A stretch of 64,000 nt of DNA from assembly GCA_963727845.1 (NCBI GenBank), contig CAVSHI010000006.1, positions 124,001-188,000 on the forward strand, in the 5' to 3' direction. Positions 7,817 to 17,515 of this stretch are shown one piece after another. The notes under the pieces are model-generated. The model did no database searches and had not been told where the DNA came from. It worked only from the letters and a program-made list of their open reading frames with translations. Position 1 is the first letter of the stretch; each line of letters opens with the position of its first letter. A program made the position numbers and the translations under genes. This DNA comes from JBEKTW01 sp963727845 (GTDB taxonomy: Bacteria > Bacteroidota > Ignavibacteria > UBA10030 > SZUA-254).

Positions 7817-9252
7817 TGGTTAGATGTCGATAAAACGGCGTAGATGGTCTTGAGCAGTATTTTGATGTCGAACCAGAGCGACCAGTTCTCGATGTAGTAA
7901 ATGTCGTATTTGATTCTTTCTTCGAGAGAACCGTAGGGGCCGCGCAAACCGTTGACCTGTGCCCAGCCCGTCATGCCGGTCTTTACGCGATGGCGGTCGA
8001 GATATTTCGGCACGAATGCATCCCCGGACGCATCTCTCCGGGAAAATTGGTCCACAAAGAACTGGCGTTCAGGGCGGGGGCCGACGAGGCTCATTTCCCC
8101 CTTGAAAACATTGAGGAGCTGGGGAAGCTCGTCGAGACTCGTCTTTCGAAGAAACCTTCCGATCCGTGTCCTTCGTGGGTCATTCTGCATCGCCCACATG
8201 GGTCCCGTTCCGGTCTCCGCGCCGGCGCGCATCGAACGGAACTTCAGGATGTTGAACTGTTTTCCGTCCATGCCGACGCGCTCCTGTGAGAAGAACACCG
8301 GTCCCCGCGAATCCAGTTTTATCGCAATCGCGACAATGAGGAAGACCGGTGAAAAGAGAACCAGGAGGAACACGGACACGACGAGGTCAAACGTGCGCTT
8401 GATGATGCGTCCCCACGTTGTCATCGGGACGCCCTTCAGTTTGATGAATGGAATGCCCTCCAGCTCGACAACCCGCATTTGTCCCGCCATGATGTCCAGA
8501 ATATCCGGAACCACCATGAACTCCACGTTGACTCCCTCACACATGCGCACAAGCTCAAAGAGTTGGTCGTATTCTCCGTGCTTCAATGCAATCAATGCGA
8601 GCTCGATCCTTTCGCTTGTAATTCGTGCGGGAAGTTCTTCCGGAGTTCCAAGGTAAGGTGCTTTTGCCAGGGAAGTTCCCCCGGGCGCCGGCCGTTGTGC
8701 GCAGTAGCCGACAAAACGGTAGCCGAGCAAAGGGTGGTCGTGCAGCACGTCGAAGATGCGGTTGGCAGTTTCGGAGCTACCGATGATCGCAGCGTTCCGG
8801 AGTTCCTTCCCGTGACGGTAAAGCCATTTCTCGACATGAATCAGCAAGAAGCGACCGACCGATATGCATCCGACGGAAGTAATCCACAGCAGACCAAAAA
8901 CGACACGGGAAAATGAAAACGCTCTGTAGAAGAATGCCCCGCTCATCACTACGAGCATTCCCAGCGTCACGATCCGTACGATGGTATAGAATTCGTCCGC
9001 CAGGGCGACGTTCCGGCGGGCGGAATACATTTTCCGGCCGTTGAAAAGGAGCAACCAGAGCGGTATCACGACGAGCGAGCCGTACACGTACGCGTCGAGC
9101 GGCGGGATGTCCTCGGTCAGGGGAAGGAAATCCAACAGATGTGTATTGAATCTCAGCCAGTAGGATAGGAGAAATGAAATTTCAATCGCGACGCTGTCGA
9201 ACAGAACGCCGAGGGTCGGTATAAGAAAATCGTTGCGTCGCGGCTTTGCCAT
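7810..9252 (-). CDS. Polyprenyl-phosphate sugar phosphotransferase (WcaJ-like initiating enzyme)
   Basis: A 480-residue integral membrane enzyme that transfers a sugar-1-phosphate to undecaprenyl phosphate, the first step of exopolysaccharide or O-antigen repeat assembly. The N-terminal third has four or five membrane helices; a nucleotide-binding-like middle domain follows (AAIIGSSETANRIFDVL); the C-terminal catalytic domain shows the bacterial sugar transferase signatures KRTFDLVVS, FFSQERVG, FKFRSMR-like LKFRSMRAG, RKTSLDELPQLLNVFKGEMSLVGPRP and KTGMTGWAQVNG. Length and order match the exopolysaccharide glycosylphosphotransferase group. It follows gmhA after 2 bases and overlaps the small membrane protein downstream. 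The sugar specificity is not visible. Confidence 0.93.
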   Translation of the reverse strand: MAKPRRNDFLIPTLGVLFDSVAIEISFLLSYWLRFNTHLLDFLPLTEDIPPLDAYVYGSLVVIPLWLLLFNGRKMYSARRNVALADEFYTIVRIVTLGMLVVMSGAFFYRAFSFSRVVFGLLWITSVGCISVGRFLLIHVEKWLYRHGKELRNAAIIGSSETANRIFDVLHDHPLLGYRFVGYCAQRPAPGGTSLAKAPYLGTPEELPARITSERIELALIALKHGEYDQLFELVRMCEGVNVEFMVVPDILDIMAGQMRVVELEGIPFIKLKGVPMTTWGRIIKRTFDLVVSVFLLVLFSPVFLIVAIAIKLDSRGPVFFSQERVGMDGKQFNILKFRSMRAGAETGTGPMWAMQNDPRRTRIGRFLRKTSLDELPQLLNVFKGEMSLVGPRPERQFFVDQFSRRDASGDAFVPKYLDRHRVKTGMTGWAQVNGLRGPYGSLEERIKYDIYYIENWSLWFDIKILLKTIYAVLSTSNQW

Positions 9253-9254
9253 GA

Positions 9255-9857
9255 CTACTTGAACATCTCGTTCTCGATGATGCCGCAGAGAATATGCGCA
9301 ACGGTGATATGACCCTCCTGGATCCGCTGCGTGTCGTTCGAAGGAATGATGATGGGAATATCGACCAGAGTTTTGGAGGCGCCCCCGTCTTTCCCGAGAA
9401 AGCCGATGACCGTCATGCCGTGTTTCTTTGCTTCAGCGACGGCACGGTTGACGTTTTCGGATTTTCCGCTCGTGCTGATCGCGATCAGAACGTCGCCCGC
9501 GGTTCCAAGCGCTTCCACCTGCCGGGCAAAGACATTTTCGAAACCGATGTCATTCCCTCCGGCGGTGAGCATGGAGGTGTCGGTGGTGAGGGCAATGGCA
9601 GGCAATGCGGGCCGGTTGGGCTTGGTCATGCGAATGACCAGCTCGGTGGCGATGTGCTGGGCGTCGGCGGCGCTTCCGCCATTGCCGCAGATAAGGACTT
9701 TCTTCTTGTTGTTGAACGCGTTGATGATCGCATCGACCGCCTTCAGGATGTCGCCCGAGCAGGCCTCGAACATTTTCTTTTTCGTCTCGGCGCTTTCGTT
9801 CAACTGGTCCTGAATGAATTTCTGGCGGTAGACGAGTGTGAGGGGAAGGTGGGGCAT
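9255..9857 (-). CDS. gmhA: Sedoheptulose 7-phosphate isomerase
   Basis: A 200-residue SIS-domain protein. It converts sedoheptulose 7-phosphate to D-glycero-D-manno-heptose 7-phosphate, the entry step to ADP-heptose for lipopolysaccharide core or S-layer/polysaccharide glycans; it is cytosolic. The phosphosugar-binding loop CGNGGSAADAQHIATEL and the second SIS motif ISTSGKSENV are present, and FIQDQLNESAETKKKMF aligns with the GmhA N-terminus. The ATG at 9857 lies only a few bases from a low-complexity tract and lacks a clear ribosome binding site. The gene leads a three-gene minus-strand unit with the sugar transferase, which supports a role in surface glycan synthesis. Confidence 0.9.
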   Translation of the reverse strand: MPHLPLTLVYRQKFIQDQLNESAETKKKMFEACSGDILKAVDAIINAFNNKKKVLICGNGGSAADAQHIATELVIRMTKPNRPALPAIALTTDTSMLTAGGNDIGFENVFARQVEALGTAGDVLIAISTSGKSENVNRAVAEAKKHGMTVIGFLGKDGGASKTLVDIPIIIPSNDTQRIQEGHITVAHILCGIIENEMFK

Positions 9858-9993
9858 TGGTTAATTAGTTAGATGGTTGATTAGTTAATTGGTTAATTGG
9901 TTGACTGGTTCAATGGGCAATGAATAATGAGCAATAGGCAATGAGTAACGACAAATGACTAAGAACTAACAACCAAGAACGAAGAACAATGTT
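9858..9993. repeat. Degenerate short-word repeat tract between alaS and gmhA
   Basis: The gap is filled by two runs: variants of TTAGTTAATTGG (9858-9911), then words such as AATGGGCAATGAATAATGAG and AACTAACAACCAAGAACG (9912-9990). No gene or terminator is visible. Related wording occurs at 24270-24520, 28770-28896 and 39341-39412. Confidence 0.7.
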
Positions 9994-12816
<2,823 letters not shown>

Positions 12817-12841
12817 TTTATTATGATTTGTTGGCGCAGTG

Positions 12842-12861
12842 GACAGGAAGGGATTCCTGTC
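12842..12861. repeat. Palindrome abutting the clpS stop codon
   Basis: GACAGGAA-GGGA-TTCCTGTC. Its last base touches the TAA of clpS (12862-12864), in the 45-base gap before alaS. There is no U-run, so it is more likely a repeat element or mRNA hairpin than a full terminator. Confidence 0.6.
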
Positions 12862-13140
12862 TTACACCTCAATTTGTGTCATTAATTCGATTTCTTCGAG
12901 GACAGAGCTGATCTGGACACATCGTGTCATCTCGCCTTCGTAGATGACTGCTTTTCCGGCGTTGTGCACTTCCCAGGTGAGGGCTTCCGCTCTGGCAATG
13001 TCGCATCCGGTCGCTTTGATGATCTGACCGATCACTTCATCGAACGTGTGAACTTCATCATTGAACAGAATCACCCTGGCCGGTGTCTGAATCAGCGTGC
13101 CTTCTTCGTGCTCAAGTACGTGCGAAGGTGCTTCTTCCAT
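12862..13140 (-). CDS. clpS: ATP-dependent Clp protease adaptor ClpS
   Basis: A 92-residue adaptor that delivers N-degron substrates to ClpAP. The core matches the family: VILFNDEVHTFDEVIGQIIKATG, then an acidic helix region and the ligand-pocket segment AEALTWEVHNAGKAVIYEG. The N-terminal extension (MEEAPSHVLEHEEGTLIQTPAR) is the flexible tail that regulates the unfoldase. The length is slightly below the usual 100-110. It sits upstream of alaS on the same strand, and no Clp ATPase gene is in the window. Confidence 0.93.
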   Translation of the reverse strand: MEEAPSHVLEHEEGTLIQTPARVILFNDEVHTFDEVIGQIIKATGCDIARAEALTWEVHNAGKAVIYEGEMTRCVQISSVLEEIELMTQIEV

Positions 13141-13212
13141 TGAACTCTAACCCCGAAATATCAATAATATAAAAAGTGTACCAAAAAAAGGAGACTTTTG
13201 CAAACCCGGTCA

Positions 13213-13241
13213 TTGACTTTCTGTCCAGGTTACGATATATT
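13213..13241 (+). promoter_or_regulatory. Predicted promoter of the first large T9SS cargo gene
   Basis: TTGACT (13213-13218), a 17-base spacer, TATATT (13236-13241). The predicted transcript starts near 13248, leaving about 19 bases before the ATG at 13267. Confidence 0.65.
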
Positions 13242-13266
13242 TAAGTACAGCTAAATTGTCATTACC

Positions 13267-16200
13267 ATGTTCAAAGAGAAAAAAGTGTCTTTCAAACGTC
13301 TCGTTACCTGGATTCTGTGTTGCAGCCTCACTTTTGTGTTCTTATCTCACGATGATTTTTCGATCAAGAAATCATCGAGGATTTTGGACAGAGAATCTGA
13401 GAAAGGGGAAAGCGATGCGTGGGAAGCCTTCCAGTGGTGGTATGGTCAGCGTGCCCTGCCCGGCGAGATGATTCCGAGCGGAGCGTTTCAAAAAGCGGAG
13501 CAGTACACGAGGTTGTCGATGAACAAAGAGAAACCGCGGCGATTGCCCGGCGGGGTTCCTGATTCGTGGATATCCCTGGGGCCTACGAACGTCGGCGGCC
13601 GGGTGCTGTCGCTGGCGATTGACCCGCACAACACCGGCATCGTCTGGGCCGGTTCTGCGAGCGGTGGGTTATGGAAGTCGACAACCGGCGGCGAGGGTGC
13701 AAATGCCTGGACTTTTGTCAATACCGGACTCCCAGTTTATTCAGTGAGTACTATCGCCATCGATACGACCAATTCCAACATTCTGTATGTCGGAACGGGC
13801 GAGATCAGTCTTTATCACCGTCCGTTACTCGGGACGCCGGGCGCCCGCGCATCGTATGGCATGGGCATCTTGAAATCGACGGACGGAGGCAGCACCTGGA
13901 CCCAGACAAGTTTGGCGTGGACGTTCTCACAGATTACTGCTGTTGAGAAAGTTGTCATCAATCCTTTGAACTCCCATACGCTCTATGCCGCGACGAGCGA
14001 GGGCACATTCAAGACGACGGATGCCGGGACAACATGGACGCAGGTCGACACGGTGCTCATGGCCATGGATGTTGCCATTGACCCGGTTGATACTTCGAGT
14101 CTGTATATAGCGTGCGGGAATCTGAACTCTTCGCCGAACCCCGGTCTGTATAAGTCCATCGATGCCGGAGTTTCCTGGACTCAGCTTACAAATGGATTGC
14201 CGTCCTCTAATTTCGGAAGAACCTCTCTGGCAATTTCACCTACGAATCATGAAACGGTGTATGCCGGTATTTCGGATGCATCGAGCTCTGCGATTATAGG
14301 ACTTTACAAAACGACAATTGGCGGAGCGTCGTGGGCTCGTCTGTCAACAGTGAATTACGTAAGTTCCCAGGGTTGGTACGATAACGTCGTTGCCGTACAC
14401 CCCCGCAGCCCTGACACGGTGTACGCCGCAGGTCTGGATATCTATAAGGCGACCGACGGTGGAACGACGCTTGTCGATAAATCCGATTGGTCGGCGGGAT
14501 ATTACGGCGCGGTTCCGCCAGGTGGTCCCGAAGGACCGGGCGTGTATGCTCATGCCGACCATCATGCTATTGCATTCGACCCGGCAAATCCTCAGGTCAT
14601 GTATTTTGGATGTGACGGCGGAGTATTCAAGAGCACGGACGGGGGAGAATCATTTTTCGGTTGCAACGGAGGCTTCGTTACCACGCAATTCTATAGCGGC
14701 TTCGCGAATTCGTCGCTTGATTCTGCCGTTGCGCTGGGAGGATTGCAGGATAACGGGAGTCTGGAATATCAGGGGAACAACGTCTGGTCGAAGGTGTATG
14801 GAGGAGACGGCGGATGGTGCGCCATTGATCCGACGAATGACAATATTATGTATGAAGAGTACGTTGATCTCGCGATCTCTAAATCGATCGACGGCGGCTT
14901 GAGCTGGTTTGGCATTTCTTTTACCATCACAACTGCGAACTTCATAGCTCCATTCGTCCTTTGCCCCTCGAACTCCACGGTCCTGTACGCGGGTGACACG
15001 AAGGTGCACAAATCCACCAACGTCGGCGCATCCTGGTTCGTACCGAGTGGACCCGCGGACCTCAACGGTACTCCCGTCTCCTGCATCGGCGTTTCATGGA
15101 CGAGTACCGATACACTTATGGCGGCCACGGGAACCGGGGCGCTAGGGGCGACTGCGGTCTTTCAGGTTTTTGCCTCCACGAATGGAGGAAGTAATTGGCT
15201 GAATGTCACCGACAGCTTGCCGAATCGTTATCCTACGCAAATCACGTTTGACCCGACGAAGAGTTCAACCGTGTACATGACGTATAGCGGCTATGGTACC
15301 CCCCATGTGTTCAGGACAACGAATCTTGGTCAGACGTGGACGAATATCACAGCCAATCTTCCCGATATTCCTCATCAATCCATTGCCGTAGACTCGGGAG
15401 ACCCCGGGAGTTTGTACGTAGGGACCGACCTCGGAGTTTTCCATTCATCCGACAACGGAGTGAGCTGGGAGGACTATAACGCGGGATTGCCGCCGGTGAT
15501 GGTCCTAGACCTCAAGGTCTGCAATGCAAACGGCGCGCTGCGGGCGGCGACGTTCGGCAGCGGTGTGTTCCAGCGATACCTGACCCGAACACCGCAGCTC
15601 TCACTTCTCTCGCCAAACGGCGGAGAGTATCTCGTCAGTGGAAGGACGGAAGTGATCCGCTGGTCGGATAATTATCTATCGCTGGTCAAGATTGAATTTT
15701 CTCCGGACAACGGTTCACACTGGTCGATGGTTGCCGACAGCGTAGCCGCTGCGGGCGGCTCCTATTCATGGGTTGTCCCGGACATCGGAACAACGCAAGG
15801 CCGCATCCGCGTGAGCGAAGCAACAAGCGGAGTCCCGGTCTCTGTGAGTGACACGACCTTTACTATTGTCTTGAATCCGGGCGTTGATGCGGGGTGGAAC
15901 CTGATCTCGGTACCGCTGGCCGTTGCGGACCCCAGAGTGACCACGATCTTCCCGACTGCAATTTCCTCGGCGTTTGGTTACTCTTCGGGATATGTAATTC
16001 GAGACACTCTCCTTCAGGGGGTCGGTTATTGGTTGAAATTTGCAGTGCCGCAAATCACTCCCATGACCGGCGATTCTATCCTGGTCGATACGATCAATGT
16101 CAGGAAGGGATGGAATATAATCGGATCAATTTCCAGGCCGGTGGCGGTTTCAGGCATCGCAGAGCTTCCGGCGGGTATTGTCCAGTCGCAGTATTTCGGT

Positions 16201-17019
16201 TATCAATCCGGCTATACGATGGCGGACACTCTTCAACCCGAGTGCGGGTATTGGGTAAAAGTCAGTTCTCAGGGTCAGCTCGTGCTGTCTGCTCTCCACC
16301 CGCTGGGAAGGGCATACTCATCTGCCCGGGACCGACTGAAGGCGCTGAATTCTCTGACGTTCAGAGATGGAGCTGGGAACGAACAGACGCTGTATTTTGG
16401 AAACGCGCAGGACGGAATCGATGCGTCGCGATATGATCTTCCGCCGGTTCCTCCCAGGGGAGTATTTGATGCCCGCTGCACGTCTCAACACATGGTTGAA
16501 ATCATCCCGCGGGCAACCGGCGATGCATACGAGGCTCCGATATCCATCCAATCGACATCCAAAGCGTTGACTATCGTCTGGAATATTGTTCAGCCAGGGA
16601 ACGGAAATCTTCTCCTCCACATAGGGCATGATACCCGCGTGATCAGCGGTAATGGGAGTGTTACATTTGACCTTCAGCCGGCGAGCGAAATCAGCCTTTC
16701 GGCCGGAGGGGTGTCGAACGATGGGCTGCCGACAGGATTCATTCTCGAACAGAATTATCCCAACCCCTTTAACCCGACAACCGATTTCGAATTTCGGATT
16801 GCGGATGTGGGATTTGTATCACTCGAGGTCTACGACGAGATCGGGAGAAGAGTGGTTACTCTGGTGAATGAAGTGAAGCAGCCGGGTGAGTATACCGTAC
16901 GGTGGAAAGCGGAAGGGATGGCGAGCGGAATATACTTCTACCGTTTAACTTCGCGTCCACTTGCCGGTGGGCAGGCCGGGACGTTCAGCGATACGAAGAA
17001 GCTCTTGCTGCTCAAATAG
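13267..17019 (+). CDS. Secreted BNR/sortilin-type beta-propeller protein, T9SS cargo
   Basis: A 1250-residue exported protein. Residues 1-30 form a signal peptide. Residues about 95-770 carry repeated sialidase/BNR-like blades with GG(S/T)TW or DGGxSW motifs (LKSTDGGSTWTQTS, FKTTDAGTTWTQV, FKSTDGGESFFG, FHSSDNGVSWEDY), resembling VPS10/glycosyl-hydrolase propellers. An Ig-like segment follows (LSLLSPNGGEYLVSGRTEVIRWSD), then a duplicated WNLIS/GYWLK module (about residues 875-1000). The C-terminus has NYPNPFNPTT near residue 1162 and ends SDTKKLLLLK, the T9SS type A sorting domain that is removed at secretion. No enzymatic residue set can be assigned, so a binding or adhesive role is as likely as hydrolysis. 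A good promoter lies immediately upstream. Confidence 0.9.
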   Translation: MFKEKKVSFKRLVTWILCCSLTFVFLSHDDFSIKKSSRILDRESEKGESDAWEAFQWWYGQRALPGEMIPSGAFQKAEQYTRLSMNKEKPRRLPGGVPDSWISLGPTNVGGRVLSLAIDPHNTGIVWAGSASGGLWKSTTGGEGANAWTFVNTGLPVYSVSTIAIDTTNSNILYVGTGEISLYHRPLLGTPGARASYGMGILKSTDGGSTWTQTSLAWTFSQITAVEKVVINPLNSHTLYAATSEGTFKTTDAGTTWTQVDTVLMAMDVAIDPVDTSSLYIACGNLNSSPNPGLYKSIDAGVSWTQLTNGLPSSNFGRTSLAISPTNHETVYAGISDASSSAIIGLYKTTIGGASWARLSTVNYVSSQGWYDNVVAVHPRSPDTVYAAGLDIYKATDGGTTLVDKSDWSAGYYGAVPPGGPEGPGVYAHADHHAIAFDPANPQVMYFGCDGGVFKSTDGGESFFGCNGGFVTTQFYSGFANSSLDSAVALGGLQDNGSLEYQGNNVWSKVYGGDGGWCAIDPTNDNIMYEEYVDLAISKSIDGGLSWFGISFTITTANFIAPFVLCPSNSTVLYAGDTKVHKSTNVGASWFVPSGPADLNGTPVSCIGVSWTSTDTLMAATGTGALGATAVFQVFASTNGGSNWLNVTDSLPNRYPTQITFDPTKSSTVYMTYSGYGTPHVFRTTNLGQTWTNITANLPDIPHQSIAVDSGDPGSLYVGTDLGVFHSSDNGVSWEDYNAGLPPVMVLDLKVCNANGALRAATFGSGVFQRYLTRTPQLSLLSPNGGEYLVSGRTEVIRWSDNYLSLVKIEFSPDNGSHWSMVADSVAAAGGSYSWVVPDIGTTQGRIRVSEATSGVPVSVSDTTFTIVLNPGVDAGWNLISVPLAVADPRVTTIFPTAISSAFGYSSGYVIRDTLLQGVGYWLKFAVPQITPMTGDSILVDTINVRKGWNIIGSISRPVAVSGIAELPAGIVQSQYFGYQSGYTMADTLQPECGYWVKVSSQGQLVLSALHPLGRAYSSARDRLKALNSLTFRDGAGNEQTLYFGNAQDGIDASRYDLPPVPPRGVFDARCTSQHMVEIIPRATGDAYEAPISIQSTSKALTIVWNIVQPGNGNLLLHIGHDTRVISGNGSVTFDLQPASEISLSAGGVSNDGLPTGFILEQNYPNPFNPTTDFEFRIADVGFVSLEVYDEIGRRVVTLVNEVKQPGEYTVRWKAEGMASGIYFYRLTSRPLAGGQAGTFSDTKKLLLLK

Positions 17020-17515
17020 GTTACCCGTCTGTTGCATCCGCGAGGGTGGAGGGAGACCACGGGAAGGCTCTCGTTCCCAAATTCCATTTGGGAACGTCCG
17101 ATGCAAAGCCCGATTCCGGGTCCGCGCTTCGCCGCCGTGCGGCCGCAATTCATACAATTCTATCCGTGATGTGAGGTCTCCCCCGACGCTTTCCCGTGGG
17201 CGTGTTCTGGTCTATTTTTAAATTTATCCCGGCAACCTTGACAGTCTTTTATAAAATGCTTACCTTATCCGCATCAACCCGGGGGGCGCACCGGAGGGGG
17301 CACGCAAGTTCTTTAATCCCATTGCGCTGTTTGCGTAGTGGGTTTTCTTTTTATAACGAAGAAAGAATTTGCTACTGTCCCGGCGGGCATCTACAAATGT
17401 ACCATATGGCCGGCATCCGATTAGCGACATCCAGGAATCAAACACTATAAACACGTTCCTCCAATTCTATCATTGGCGGAACAATCATTATTCACCAACA
17501 TCTCTGGGAGGAGTT
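17020..17515 (+). promoter_or_regulatory. Non-coding leader region with palindrome and attenuator-like hairpin
   Basis: About 500 bases between two cargo genes. At 17072-17096 there is a perfect 11-bp palindrome (CGTTCCCAAAT-TCC-ATTTGGGAACG), flanked by longer-range complementary words (GCATC/GATGC and CCACGGGAA/TTTCCCGTGG). At 17318-17352 a terminator hairpin with a U-run lies 160 bases before the next start codon. Upstream pieces can pair with either arm: ACGCAA (17302-17307) with TTGCGT (17331-17336), and GCGCA (17286-17290) with TGCGC (17323-17327). The arrangement suggests a leader with mutually exclusive structures, but no known riboswitch class fits. Confidence 0.5.
17318..17352 (+). 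terminator. Intrinsic terminator in the 5' leader of the second cargo gene
   Basis: CCCATTGCGC (17318-17327), loop TGTTT, partly wobble-paired GCGTAGTGGG (17333-17342), then TTTTCTTTTT. It is either a read-through-controlled attenuator for the gene starting at 17516 or an ordinary terminator for an unseen small transcript. Confidence 0.65.

Noticed and set aside
9294..9872. A 192-residue plus-strand frame over gmhA
   Set aside because: Mirror frame of a well-conserved SIS-domain gene, with no ribosome binding site or domain.
17230..17350. A c-di-GMP riboswitch in the leader of the second cargo gene
   Set aside because: It contains ACGCAAG-like wording, but the rest of the GEMM core and its loops are missing.
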